DNA of 64,000 bases from Psettodes erumei (GCA_016785225.1 JAFBJZ010000290.1:62001-126000); one strand, 5' to 3'. Numbered from the stretch's first letter, positions 1 to 13,300 are shown. The notes: generated by a model from the letters alone, not told the origin. Made by a program: numbers and translations.

Positions 1-516
1 CTCAGTGCACAGCACGCACACACACCTCTGGTCCCTCTTGCAGTACAACTCCAGGAGCCTTTGGTGTCTTTTACACATCCTCGTCTCCAGCTTTGCCACA
101 GGTTCAGTCAGCTTGTGAATCTTCAAGGTGGCAACTCTCAGATGCGGCTCCAAGTGACTCTCGCAGTACGAGGTCAGACACATGAGGCAGGACTTCAAGG
201 CCTTTGTTTGCTCCCCGACGCACACGTCACAAGATATGGTTTTTCCTAGCGCTGACATGATGCCGTTCTGCCTTCTTGTTCGGATCCGCTCTGACATTTC
301 CTTGGCGAAAGAGTTTGGGCAAAGCTCTGGGCGGCCCTCAAAGGCTGTGTGACATTTGGGACAGCTGATGGCAGCGCTGTCGTCCCAGTGGGCCTTGATG
401 CAGGTGAAACAGAAGCTGTGGCCACAGGGGATGGACACTGGTTCAGAGAAAACATCTTGACAGATGCCGCACTGAAACTGCACATCTGACAAGAGGAGGC
501 TGAGGGAAGCCATGAC
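1..516 (-). CDS. TRIM-family E3 ubiquitin ligase, N-terminal exon (partial)
   Basis: Coding runs from an ATG at 513-511 to the left edge without a stop (171 codons seen), so the gene is cut by the window. Residues about 15-60 form a C3HC4 RING finger (CGICQD, then CGHSFCFTC, then CPKC). This is followed by a first B-box-like zinc motif (CDVCVGEQ, CLMC, CESH) and the start of B-box 2 (MCKRH, LYCKRD, RCVCVLC). RING plus two B-boxes in one long first exon is the layout of the large fish TRIM families (finTRIM/TRIM16/25/47-like), which ubiquitinate targets in antiviral or inflammatory signalling. The coiled coil and any PRY/SPRY domain would lie off the window, so the subfamily cannot be set. The ATG lies just inside an exon with a good 3' splice site (cttag, exon starting at 516), implying an upstream non-coding exon. 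The family call is firm; substrate and symbol are unknown. Confidence 0.9.
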
Positions 517-1006
517 CTAAGAAATTGCAGAGGAGGAAAAAAAGAGGAAATTTTACAAAACAAACAGTATAGGCCACAGAACTTTTAGAGCCTTTGCCCC
601 CCCATCCTTGTCATTCATGCACGCACAATAAGTACTTTTATTACAGCCAGAAACATCTGAACTTCATTATCATTTACCTTTCACAGCTGCCAAATGGCCA
701 AAGTCCAGCTACATGGTTACATTACTCAGCCTTTTTCTCACTCTGAGGTCAGCTCCAAACATGGACCGAATACACCCATTAAAATCCAAACACTAACATG
801 CGTGCTCCTGCCCACCTTGTGCAAATCATCATGCTACAAGTGTTTTAATGTCCTACGTGCCTACAATTCACTGTACTTGCCACCAGGAAATGAAGACTAA
901 ATGGCTTCAAAAATTAGGCCCTTTTAAATTCACTTTTAACCTGCCTGACAAAGCAGAAACACCATTGAAATTGCTGTCTTTGTTTAATCAAAATGCTTAA
1001 ACTTAC

Positions 1007-1240
1007 CTGTCTGTCAGTTGGGCTTGATCTTACCTGGTTACTCGATGTGAAACTTGTCCTCTGAGGTAGCTGCGGCAAACACTGGAGCGCAAAGCCAAAG
1101 TCCTCCTCGTTTTGATGTTACCACTCCCTCTGGGACAATTCCCCTCCAGAGCTTGATAACCACCATGTTGTTCCAAGGTGGGAGGAGTAACATCTAGTTC
1201 AGGTGCCTTACTGGGTTTGCATTGTAGAAGAGTCATATGA
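1007..1240 (-). other. Possible non-coding first exon of the TRIM gene
   Basis: Read on the minus strand, two good donors sit 27 bases apart: one ending an exon at 1034 (AACCAG then gtaagatc) and one ending at 1007 (AGACAG then gtaagttt). Either could splice to the acceptor at 516 just before the TRIM ATG. The upstream limit near 1240 is a guess; no TATA box was seen. This is inference from splice sites only. Confidence 0.35.
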
Positions 1241-1320
1241 AAGAGCATTGTTTTTGTACTATTTTGAAATGCACAGACAAGGAAGTACCTGAGTAAAGCT
1301 CAGTCACTACTCCAAGGCTC

Positions 1321-1326
1321 TTTATT
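1321..1326 (-). promoter_or_regulatory. Candidate polyadenylation signal of the lectin gene
   Basis: AATAAA on the minus strand, about 240 bases after the stop codon at 1562. It is the first canonical signal I saw downstream of that stop. Confidence 0.4.
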
Positions 1327-1561
1327 ATATGTTCACACAACAGTAACCACTGTCTCAGTAGGGATGATTTGACCATTACAGAAAAGATGAGGGTAAGCAC
1401 AGTACTGTACTGTGTTGGGAATGATCCCTGCAACTCTTACCACTACATGGAGTGCATAAAGTGATGTTGTATGAAGTGTTTAATCAAACGGCAATATTAA
1501 AAAAAAAATTGTGCTGCAGAACCATTATCCTCCATCTCATCTAGTCTCTCCAGCACTGGTC

Positions 1562-4500
1562 TCATGTCTTAACAGACAGAATCTTCAGGGAAAACTGTGG
1601 TGCTCCATATTGTCTGAAGAGCTGGACAGTGACACACACGCAAAAAAAGTTAATACTGAACAAAACTATTTGTATTAAAAGTGAATCATTAAAATCTCTG
1701 CATTAATTTGGCAGAATAAGTAGAAACAGCAGTTTGTCTCACCTCCGCCAATAAATGCTCCATGTCCAACTCCGACAGCTGTACAGATGACTTTAATCTA
1801 ATGTTCAATCCAACAACATAATCTGTTGACAAAAACACACATTATGTTGCAGAAAATAATACTCATGACAATATAAATGATAAATGCATTCAATTTATAG
1901 TTAATAACATTCTACATTATTTAAATATAATAACCATAAATACTGTGTTTAATTAAATTATGAGGAATGATGCATGCTTTGCCATATTTATATAACGACA
2001 CTTACAAAATTTATGTAACAGGCAAAAAAACTGACATGTATTTTTATAAAAAACTACTTTAAGTATTGTGTCATTATTATATACTTTATAAATCATATTC
2101 AGACTTAAAATGTATTCATAAAATTGCAAGGTTATTTATTCTGAGATTTTTTTCATGAACGCACAAAATATTACCCAAGTTTCTGTTCAGCAGATCCTAA
2201 CACAAAACTGAAAATGAAAACTAAATACAAGAAACACAAGATAGTACAGTTTTGATTGGGAAATCAAAAATAATTAAGCTCATACACAGCTCATAATACA
2301 TTTAATAATTGCACACTCAAAAAAAGACTCAGGACTATGTAATGGATGTAATGCATATATACTTACAGGGCCCTGTGTTGCAGCATGTAGAGTTAAAATC
2401 ATTTTGGGCAAAATGAAAAGGAAAAAATGTTCAGAAGAAGTCATATTTAGTTCAAAATCAGATATATAAATGTCTCTAGAATGTATTTTAAACTTTAGTT
2501 GCACAATCTAAAAAAACAAAAATGAAATGAAATATACTTCAAATTTTTACTTTACAGAACAAAGCAAGCTTATGTTAACAGTGTCCTTTCGAATCTGATA
2601 AATGGCTCTCATAAAGCCTTAATGTATATTTAATCATCTGGTAAAGTCACAGAAGAGACACATAACTCACATAATGACACAATGAAAAAATTAAATGTCT
2701 TACCAGTAACTGCAGTAATGTTCACTCCACTGCTCCTGACATTCTCAAACACAGAGAAGAGAGTGAATGTGTATTGAGTTGCAGCAGTGAGAGATGAGAC
2801 TGTGTGAGTTACTGGTCCATCTCCATCTGGTGCACTGATGAGTGTCTCTGTACCATTAAAGTGGAGAACAAAGCTGACATTGTTCTTCACTTTATTCCAC
2901 TGCAGAGTGATACTGGTCTCGTCTTGTCCTGTTGATCTGAAGTTTGCGGCTAATGGAGGAGCTGAGACAGAAAAAGAACAGTGATCAATTGTGTTATTGT
3001 TTTGGGCTTTCACACTGCAAGATAAATTATTAACATGGCTACTTGCTTTAATGAGGAAGTAAAATAATAATATTTCATTGGTATCATTTGCAAATCATGC
3101 TGTTAGGATTATATATCACACTTTCTATTTCAATGCAGCCAAGTCTATGAACATCAGAGATTAAATTCCAAAGTAAGACCAGATCTACATTTAGGGAAAT
3201 TTACAAGATCTATGATGAGAGCATTTTGACAAATGTCATATTTAGTTAATATAAAAGGTTACATTGTATATGCAGTACATCAGAAAATCTTATGTTTAAT
3301 ATAAAAATGAACAACATATGTTGTGAATAGAAATGTATTTGTAATGCACAATTTCACATTAATAAAGGCAAACATCTCACCAGTAACTGCAGTAATGTTC
3401 ACTCCACTGCTCCTGACATTCTCAAACACAGAGAAGAGAGTGAATGTGTATTGAGTTGCAGCAGTGAGAGATGAGACTGTGTGAGTTACTGGTCCATCTC
3501 CATCTGGTGCACTGATGAGTGTCTCTGTACCATTGAAGTGGAGAACAAAGCTGACGTTGTTGTTCACTTTATTCCACTGCAGAGTGATACTGGTCTCGTC
3601 TTGTCCTGCTGATCTGACACCTTCTGCATCGGGTGGAACTGAGACAAAGAGGACAACTTACAGTATATAAGACAGAAACTATAGTTAAGTAATAATATTT
3701 GTGATGTCATCAGATTAGATCTGGTTAGATCATGGATGTGCATAAGAATACAACAATTAAACTCTATGCAGTATGTTAGAGTAGTATTTAGATGCATTAC
3801 TTGTTGTGAAACAGATGAATGGGAAACTGAGGGAGCAATTATCATCTGACCACCGTCCTGAGTTATTGAATGCTGTGGTGACACATTGGTCTGCGCTGGA
3901 GTCTGGTTGCCCGGCGGCCCAGTGTCGAAACAGAGAGGTGCTCCCATCAGACCAGAGTTTTTCTCTGTGCAGACCGATCCAGACATAGCCCCCATCTGCT
4001 ACGTCCGTGATGATGTCATTTTCTGTCTGATTTCTTATACTGAGAGACAAACAGTAGCATATACAAATCAAAGTTGCGCACAACTAATAAAAACCTTATG
4101 CCTTACATACCTAAACTAAAAATGTGAAATACAAAAGTTAAGGGGCAAATCAGTTTGGGGGTTAAAAGGGAAATGAATCACAAAATAAAACAATGGGAGA
4201 CAATGGAAAAAGTGCATCCTTGCTGACATTGTTAACATTCTCGTAATGAGATTTCAATCAACTGCCATGATCATGAATAACCACGATTTCATAAAGAGAG
4301 CAGTTCAAAGCTTAAATAGTTGGTTCTTATAAATAGAGTCTTCCTTTGTGCATACTATACCTGACTAGATCAACAAAATTCTCCCTGCAGAAGCTTTGTG
4401 CTTCAGTCCAATTCAAATATGTGTCAATCTTGACGAAGGACGACGTGCCATTTACCGTACCTGGAAATATAAGGATGAGGAAAAGTTACAATTTATGAAG

Positions 4501-6010
4501 GGGTGTCATCGAAAGAAAGTGTAGAAGTTCTGATGATATGGGTTCAGTCGGACAAAATAATACTCCTGCCACCTTCTTAAGACAAACACGCAGAAGTTGA
4601 GAAATATTTCTGTAAACGCTGTTAAGAGATCTACGTGTTTAGCCCCTAGTTCATTTTCATTAAAAAAAACTCACTGTTGTAGCACACAAAGCGTCGTTGG
4701 AGGTTGCAGTCAATGTCATTCCATGTGCTTGCATTGCCCATCAATACCACACAGTACTGCTGTCCTCCAAGATTGTTGGGCTGTCCAGAATACCAGTTTC
4801 TAAACTCTGTCTCTCCTTCACCATAGAAGCTGCTGTTACTCAGGGACCATCTCCAGCTGTTTACCAAATCACCATAGAGACCTATCCAAGCCTGGCCTGT
4901 TCAAAAAGATGTCCATTATATAAAATACCTACAATATGTGGTAAGAAATGCTTTCAGTACAGTACATATGCCCCATCTATTAAACCATTTTCCCCCACAT
5001 TTCACATTAGTTTATAGTTTTTTACAATTGCCTTAATTTGAGGCAAATTTACCAAGATGGTTTCACAGTACCCAAAGTACAGAAGACCTACATGATTCCA
5101 ATACTGAGAACTTGCCTGTATAGTTTGACGCGGTGGCGTTGGCGGCCCTGACGTCAGCTGTGTTTTCTATGGTGGCCAGGTCAGTGTAGACCTGCCTGCA
5201 GTAGCTCTGAGCCTCAGTCCAATTCAGTGGCGTGCTGAGAAAGTGGTACTGACGAGTCTGGGCGGAGGCAACACTGAGCAATGCTCCTAAAACAAAACAC
5301 ATTCAGTTTTTGTTACTATGAAACCTTTCACTGTGGGGTTTTACAAAGCTTTTGGTACGCTAACTCTGATCTGTGAATATCTGAACACGGTAAAACAATT
5401 ACTTCTGCCTCGCGACTATTTTGTCTACGTCACTGACTGCGATGAACTGTGACATGACTACTGTGCATGCAAACAATAAGTGCTCCACTGAACACGAACA
5501 AACCTGCTGGATCATATGTCTCATGCCTTAACAACTTGTCCTCTACACTTAAGGCTGATCAAGTTTCAGACTGTGTCAGTAAATCATTGTTTACTGTTTA
5601 CCGATGACGACATAAAAGAACCAGTTCAACTGCCTGGAGACACTGAGCAGTAAAACAAGAAAGCATGAGAAGCTAACAGTTTTATTCAATAAAAAAGGCA
5701 GTAAATGTGAAGAAATGTGTATATATTATGCGTACGACTGCATTTGTTTTGTTCAAAGTAGGTGGAGACATACACACCCAAGGCTCATTGTATTGTTGCA
5801 TCTATTGATTTTCTTTGTGACTTTATCATAATTAGATTAAAAAATACTTTATTTTGTCATTTTATGTAATTTCTGTCTTATAAGTTGTCCTCTTTGAAGA
5901 AATACATGCATTTAGTGCCGTGTGACTGCTTACATTGTAACTGACTGACAAGAGCAGTCAAACGAGAGGCACTGACCTGTGAGCAAAATGATGATCTGCC
6001 CATAATCCAT
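1562..6010 (-). CDS. Secreted two-CTLD, two-FN3 C-type lectin-like protein
   Basis: Nine coding exons join in frame (474 codons with stop): 6010-5977, 5286-5116, 4896-4675, 4460-4361, 4039-3801, 3638-3381, 2961-2704, 1822-1743, 1621-1562. The product starts with a signal peptide (MDYGQIIILLTGALLSVASA). Two C-type lectin domains follow. CTLD1 has WIGL, GQPN at the sugar-site position and WND; CTLD2 has WIGL, GQPD and WSDDNC. Both keep the conserved cysteines. Two fibronectin type III domains are encoded by single 258-nt phase-1 exons. The tail is a 46-residue module (YVVGLNIRL ... LKILSVKT) of a kind I associate with fish immune-type proteins. No transmembrane segment is encoded, so the protein is probably secreted. 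QPD favours galactose in classical CTLDs, but these domains are divergent and binding is unproven. The intron after 5116 uses a GC donor (gcaagt). A variant 6-nt exon near 2370 is possible. Confidence 0.85.
2704..3638 (-). repeat. Tandemly duplicated FN3 exon pair
   Basis: The exons at 2704-2961 and 3381-3638 are both exactly 258 nt, both phase 1, 677 bases apart. They are almost identical except for the first roughly 30 nt on the coding strand. Over the remaining 230 or so bases I count about four differences, two of them silent. The surrounding introns are much less alike. Confidence 0.9.
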
Positions 6011-6137
6011 GAGTTAAACCTATGGAAAAAAAAGAAGAATGTTAACACAGGTAATATGTCTCTTTTTCTATATAAACATGAATTCAGTTTCCTGTTTCAA
6101 CTCACATCGTGTAATAATGTTCTTGAGTTTACTCACC

Positions 6138-6215
6138 AATATCCTCCTTACGCTTTCTGCTCAAAAACACACTCCGTTACTCCCTGCTGCTCATGCGGCA
6201 GCTAACAACTTGTTT
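6138..6215 (-). other. Non-coding first exon of the lectin gene (probable)
   Basis: A donor ending at 6138 (ATATTG then gtgagtaaac) lies 120 bases upstream of an excellent acceptor (a run of t, then ccatag) that begins the ATG exon at 6019. This pair would remove one short 5'UTR intron. The outer limit is estimated and no TATA box is evident. Confidence 0.45.
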
Positions 6216-6239
6216 GCTCAGTTGGAACGAGAGTTTAAA

Positions 6240-7823
6240 GTCCTTCACCATAGGTGTCGAGTTTGTGCAGGAATCAGGAAATAAAAGCTTAACAAGTGAA
6301 TGCATCACCCTTTTTTCTTTGAAATGCACTGATGGAAAGGTATGTGGAGCTGACCAAACCAAACCTGTTTATCTCTCTGTTTTTTCCCTCCTTCATCTCA
6401 TGCTACATACTGTAACTACACAGCTATAACTGTGTGTTTTGTCATATGCAGTTAATATGTACTCAGAAAAATTAACATTCATTGAGCCTCATTAGCTCAC
6501 TAGTTGACTTTTATATACACAAGTCATGTACTTTGGAGTATTTTGTTATTCTTGCCTTCCCTACACTCAAGTTGGTCTTCTTGTGTCTTTGAAAGGAACG
6601 TATTAACAAAATGTATGTCATAAACAAAACAGGGTTGTAGAAATATAGATTAAAGTGTATATTAGCTTTCCATAAGTCATGATGGGAACTAGATGTAATT
6701 TGTGTGTGCATTTCAAGGTGAGAAATCTTGACACCCAGCAGGGAGAGCTCATATTACATCTCCTGTCTAAATGTTCCCAACTTAGACAACTGGGAGGGTC
6801 TGATGTCTTTACGATGACTGTTCAAACGTTTCGTCTAGACAGTTTTATGCCGATACAAACAAAGCATCTTTTCATGCGAGTAAAATATGAAATGAGTCCT
6901 CTGGCTATATGCTTTGGTTGGTTTTTGTATCCAGAGAGGGTTTTAAAAGCAGGTATACAGTAGATGTTTGACGGCACATTCTGCTTCTTGTTCAGGTAAA
7001 TGTACATTAATTCCTGGGAAGTCCTCAGGGATACCAGATTCTTCTACTAACTTACACTTCTTGTGACAATTCGGAGCATAATTTACTGGCTTTGTAACTT
7101 TGCAGATGTTGTGTGCTGATCCAAAAGGATTTATTAAGTGAAATGGGGAAAGTTTATCTGGTCAGTCAAGATACATCATTACTTCTCTGATACGAGCGCT
7201 CATCTGGATTGTATGTTATGTTATGTGAACACACAACGCACACAGACTAGAGAACTAAAGTGTGTAACCATTACCAACTATACAGTAATTCACTGCTGGC
7301 TCTCTCAGACCCTCGTTGCCTTCATAGATCCAATGTAAAATATAATTATATTTCATAGATACATCTATGGACACATACCTTTAAAGGGATCAGGTATCCA
7401 CTGGTGTAATTGGATTGTAATTCCAGCAAGGGGTGCTCACATTCAGATTTAAACAGTGGCTTAGACCCATAATTACAATGATACCTTAGCAAATACACAA
7501 CGATATTACATAAATATACCAATATAAATATTTCTAAATTAGCACCATTGTACCTGTACAATAGTGTGTAAAAATGTGTTTCATTAAGGACAATCATACA
7601 AAAGACAGAGAGGAGGACAGCATATTGGCCTAATTGTCTGGGAAACATAGTTAGGGCTATAACCCTGACACTCTCCTGCAAAGTATTTTGCATATAACAG
7701 CGTTTTTGGTAGTGTAAGTATTCGTATTTATAAATTAGATTAATATCAAGCAGGCCAAAATTTGCCAAATGACACAAATATGATAAATTAGGCTGGAAGG
7801 AAATGGCCACCGAGTGTGAAGCT

Positions 7824-7857
<34 letters not shown>

Positions 7858-9360
7858 CTTGCTCATCATGGAGCCAGTGCGCCTGTGCGGCAGAAGAATG
7901 AAAGCGGAGGCAGATGCTGCCTTCATGGCGACCGAAAAAAAAATGTATTATGAAAAAAACAACAACAGAAAGAACAAATAGAAAAGATATGTAAGCGATG
8001 GAGTCGGCATTTGCGCAGTGTCTTTATAATCAACCTTCAGCACAGTGGATACGTAATGAACACAGATTAATGTTAACTATGATGAAATGCTGAATGAAAC
8101 TTAAATTTATTTACAGGAAATATTTGTACACTGTCTTTTTTTTTATACCAACTGAAAGCCATGACCTGTGTCTACAGCTATCTTTGTAGATTATAGTGCA
8201 GCTAAATTCTTGGGAAAGAACGTTGCCCATCTTTTTTGAAACCTCACATTAGTGCCATTATGCAAAACATTTATATTAAAACATATCATCCAACACTCAT
8301 CGTAAAAGAGGGCACTTAGAGATAGAAGTAAACCTACTATACACTGGTGTTACCCTTCCAGTACATAGCGGCTGACAAAATTAGCAACCAACGTTAAGCT
8401 AGCTGATGAAAAGCGTCAAACAGGCTAACGGTTAGCTAAGTAGTTGAGGTGAGGAGGATCTTAAAGGCAAGTGGCTATTGGACTAAATGTAACATTTACC
8501 AAGAGGTAAGCAGCACAGCTTGGAAAGCATGGTATAGTAAGTCTGTGTGCTTCGGAGGTGACCTCTTACCTTTACAACTGAGGCTTTGACTGGTGTGCGC
8601 GAGTTCCTCTGCCCTCTGCTGGCCCAAACGGGACATTGCCTTTAGGAAGGCCATTTTTATCCCCGCACAAGCGGCTCCGTTCCGTTACGTGTCCTACTAC
8701 GTCAGAACAGTGAGGCAACAGGCACGGTACCAGGGCAGTGATGGAGAGTCACCTGAATGGAACACAGCAGTTATTATTAACGATATAAGATACGCATGTA
8801 CTTTTCCTGCTATGACGAAGTGTCAACAATTAAATTGTCAACAGATTTTCCCTCTATTCATTTTTTTTACATTTCAAAAGCACACAGACACCAGCTAGGG
8901 GAATATAACATATTAATATGCCATGTTCAACTATCCTATATTTATGTCTCTGACCTTAACTTATTGAATTTTCTTTGGAACAAGTTTCTATTATTATATT
9001 TTCATTTTTCACCTTTTTAAATTTACTTTTTTAAAAAAATTAAAACTTAAAACTTTGTAAAAAATACTTTGAAATTCCTGTGTATTAAACGTGCTACAAA
9101 TTGCCTTGTTTGTCTAAATAATCATTATTAAAATCATTCATTTCGACATGATTTCCTCTGTAGTTATGCAGCTTGGTCATCTCGATAGTGAAAATGTATT
9201 TCCACTAATGTCAATTCAAAACCATAATCATTATTTCCAATTATTGTTTTCCTGTACATTCTGAGTTCCACTTAAAAATTTTTACAGCCATGTTGTGTCT
9301 TCATTTGGGCATCACTCTGAAGTGTTATTGCAAAGCGATTTTGATACTTAATTATGAGAA
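6240..9360. other. Intergenic interval, no gene seen
   Basis: No exon chain, RNA gene or recognisable protein domain was found between the divergent lectin and O-GlcNAcase genes. It is AT-rich with one CT/CA microsatellite near 7.83 kb. A more CpG-containing patch lies at about 8.35-8.75 kb, with gctaac/gttagct motifs common in fish repeats. Confidence 0.6.
7822..7857. repeat. (CT)n/(CA)n microsatellite
   Basis: About 12 CT units run directly into about five CA units. Confidence 0.95.
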
Positions 9361-9379
9361 CTCACGTGATTGTACATAC

Positions 9380-9613
9380 AAGTAAACAATTGATGCTTGT
9401 AATAGGAGTTTCCGCTGAGTGCCTGAACGCAGCACGAGCGCTCCGGCGTTGTGGAGGGACGGAGAGGGAGAGGAGGAGGTGGAGGCAGACCGAGGGGAAG
9501 CATGAAGAATAACCCCGGTATCTAAGGCTGACGGACGGGGAGAGCATCCCGTCTTCCTTCGCTCATTAGGGGTCGACTGGAACCGGAGTGGGATCAGCGG
9601 GACTGTGAACAGG
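9380..9613 (+). promoter_or_regulatory. Promoter / 5'UTR region of the O-GlcNAcase paralog
   Basis: A GC- and CpG-richer block (for example gcacgagcgctccggcg, then purine-rich gaggga repeats) stands out from AT-rich flanks and ends at the ATG at 9614. There is no TATA box, consistent with a housekeeping-type promoter. The transcription start was not located. Confidence 0.5.
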
Positions 9614-10269
9614 ATGGAGGAGAAGAAGCAGTTTCTTTGCGGGGTGGTGGAAGGTAAGAGCGGCCGACTTCACAACTGACCTCCTGTCAGATCATGTGAT
9701 TTTTTTTCTTACCTCGGGGAGATCACTTGGAGCAGATCACCGTTTGACCTACATTTACTACCTAACGTATAGTTAACTACTGTAAAGGCGCGGGGGGAGC
9801 TAATATATGTATGAATGCCGACGTAGGTAGTATGTAAATGTCTTCACGAGATGATGTGGTGGTGGTGATCAGTCAGGCTTGAAGTGGAGCTCAAAGAGCA
9901 GGCGGTGGAAAACATTCAGTAATGTATAGTTCAAAGGCTGCAGCCTAAAGGAAGGAAGTACTCTGGATAATGGCTGAAGATGATGATGGTAATGATGGTT
10001 ACGGTCAGGATGAAGATGACGGTGATGGAACTACTGTGACAAAGGATGGAAGGAAGGAGGCTGTAAGGATGATGGTGATGAAAGGAAGCTAAGAAGAAGA
10101 ACACAATCTGAGGGCTCCAATAACCATATGATTCCAGCGAATATTAAGATTTAAGATGATGACGTTGAAAGCAATGGGGATAATGGTGATGATGATGATG
10201 TAGATGACGATGATAAACTCAACACGAGCAACAGTGATAATAGTAATCTTCTATTCTAGCTTAAACACA

Positions 10270-10320
<51 letters not shown>

Positions 10321-13300
10321 ACAAACCTTATTACAAATTCTTGGCGGACCCCCTTTAAAACCTGTGTGTTGCTCAACCCCGTGTGGTGCCATCCAGCAGC
10401 GTTAGTAATTGGGTCCGGTTTAGTGGGGAGCGCTCCACATGCACACTGAGGAACACACTGCACACAGGCATGCAGAAGAAAGCAGTCTGGTCTGTTAGTG
10501 GATCTGATTTACTTCTCACTGTGACCCACTTACTGTGTGCACACGCACACACTCGCACACAGACGTTAAAGCCTTATTCAATAACACAAAAGGTGGGAGA
10601 GGGACACTGAAGGTGCTCCCATTTCTAAGAGAGTGGCTGGAGCTGAATTATGCTTCTGACAAACAGAGGGAATATGACCAAGTTAGCTCTGGAGGAGCTT
10701 TCATTGTTTTATGTGCCCAAACATACAGCAGTATAGCTGTAATGTAGTGCCCAGCAGCCACCAACTGTCCAGTTTGTGAATAAATGCTGCACAGCTGCAG
10801 ATATACCAAAAACAGCACAGGGAACTACTGTATATAGGGCATATGCTACTATAGGCCATCAATTCACAAAGTGCGGAGTAACAAACATATGGTGCATTTT
10901 CATTAAATATGCATACATCTGTCTTAACACAAAAAGCGTGGGAAATCAACAGACACAAGCAAGGATACCACTTCTAGTAAAAGTCTGGTCGATAAAGAAG
11001 TAAAGTTATATGCAGCAAAGGATTTTCACAAACTCTTACAGCATATGATAGTAAACAGATAAATTACAGAAGCCGATACCCTGCATGACTTTGCAGAACT
11101 AATCTGAATTGCGAGAGGTATAAGAGGTGTCAGTGGGTCTATGTGGAGGATTTATGGCTTCACATCAGTAATGTGACATGTATGCACTCATTTGATATTA
11201 ATGTTTCTACTCCAGGATTCTATGGGAGGCCTTGGTCTATGGATCAGAGGAAAGTTCTCTTCCAGTGGTGAGTCTGTCAGCAACTCTTATTAACGCTTAT
11301 AAACTGTAACTAACCTGATGTTTGTCTCCAACCCTGTATTCACTGTTCTATGTATACAGTATGGCATCACAGGTTTGCATAGGTCTTGTTGACTCTGTCA
11401 GAGGGGTGTTTTTGTGTTGACACGAGCAGCGTGAGCTCTGGAGCCGCTGACCTGACGCCTCTGGGCTGAACTCAGCTGCGCGCGCTTATTGTAGAGCAGA
11501 GAGAAATCACTGATGCAGGATGGCACCGTAGCAAAGGGCAGGCTCCTCCTAAGTCCTGAGGCTCAGCCATGGATGGCAGGAGGGGGGCGAAGGGAAGGGG
11601 CAGGTAATGCATTTTGTTGCAGTGGAAGGAGAGTGAAAGCATGAAAGTAGACACTGCGATAACACCGGCGATCCCCAAACTTTTAATTTTGGGCTGTCGT
11701 CAGATCCAAATTTCACTATGTTCAATACATATTATGAACAAATTACCTGCAAAAGTGATGATCTTCCCATATACCTCAGCTGCATGTTGTATTTAGTGTT
11801 TATTAGCAGTAACAACTAAGACTTTTTGGTAGTAGACTGCAATGCATCACACCTCAGGAATATCTAAATCTGGTGTTCTGCAAGGAAATATCCGACATAT
11901 TTATGTATTTCTGTTAAACTACAAAAAAGGCATACTCTGCTGCCTTGTTGATGGATGAAGAAAGGATAGTGAATCTTTTCTTGCAATATATTTCTAAAGT
12001 AAAACTAGTGTATTTATATGCCAAGCTTTTAGAGCATTTATGTGTCCTCTTTACTTATACTCAGGTACGTTTTGCTGAGTCCAAAAGCTCTTTTTATAGC
12101 AACAACGCTGTTTTTCGGTTTCATGCAGAAAGCATCACACCTGGGAGCAGATCAGTCAGTATATGGGCCACAGAGAATGCAACAATGCCAATTTAGTGCT
12201 GCACTCTCTCCTTTGAATATGAGACCGAAGCATCGCAACATAAAAAATGTGGATGAAAGCTATTCAATCCCGATAAAATCGACGTTCGAGATGATCAAGT
12301 GTTCTGTAAAGCATGAGTGCTGCAAGAGAGCGTATTGCAATATAAAGGAAGCAGGGTCGTGAGCCGAGTCTCTTTCGACGAAGCAAGACAAAGGGAGGCC
12401 TGAGTGCGCTGCAACAGCTTTCATTAACAGTTCCACGGGCTCACAAAGAGAGGCACGCTCTCGGCATGAATCAGCTCACAGGGATTTCCACCACATTGAA
12501 CGGCTTATTGAAAGATCGTTTCAGTCAAAAACGCCATTTTCGAGCATGTGCAGTCCATTCATGGCAACCGAAACACAAACACGCTGACGACGAACACACG
12601 ACTGAAGCATGTGGCATTCCCTTTTCATGCGCATTTACACTGAGCCATGTGTATGTATACTTTGTCGTTAGCAGAGAACAAATTAATACACTGATCTGTG
12701 AGTTGCATGAGGGGAAGGACATAAATCCCTATTGGGAGCCGTGACACACTTTTGTAGTTCCACAGCCAATAGTAACAGCAGTCTGCATGCCTCCCCAGAG
12801 ATAAGTTGCTCCCTCTTCTCTCCGCTTTCCACTCTTCTTACATATACAGACCAACGCATCTTACTTGAATATTTCTGTAAAAATGATTATGATTTTTATA
12901 ATGTTTTTTTAAAATAAGAACTACGATCAAGTCACAATATGTCCACAGACCTCATCTGATTTTCATGTGATGCATGTTGCCTGTAGAGCGACACTGTTTT
13001 GAAGAGCCCATCGCTGCTTCATTAAGATAATATGAGGGCTGAATTTGACTTGCAAAACTTCGAAGCAGCAGCTGAGTGAGTGTGTGTGTGTGGGCTTCGG
13101 GTTTATTTATAGATGTGCTTTTTTGGACTCAAGTGGGGGGTACAAGCAAAATTCAGTATTGCATAAGTTTGGCAGAGTCGGGCTGTCGATGCGAGTACAG
13201 TATGCTTGTGTGTGTGCGACTGTGTGTTTGAGGGAGGTAGGTTGCAGCTATGTGGAGGCGACTTACATACCATCTGTCCAGGAAATGAAGCAGAGAGAGC

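Noticed and set aside
7869..8000. Small plus-strand frame starting MEPVRLCGRR
   Set aside because: About 40 codons ending in A-rich sequence, with no splice support or recognisable homology.
12466..12744. 92-codon plus-strand frame in an O-GlcNAcase-paralog intron
   Set aside because: No family resemblance, wrong phase for inclusion, and the flanking exons already join correctly.
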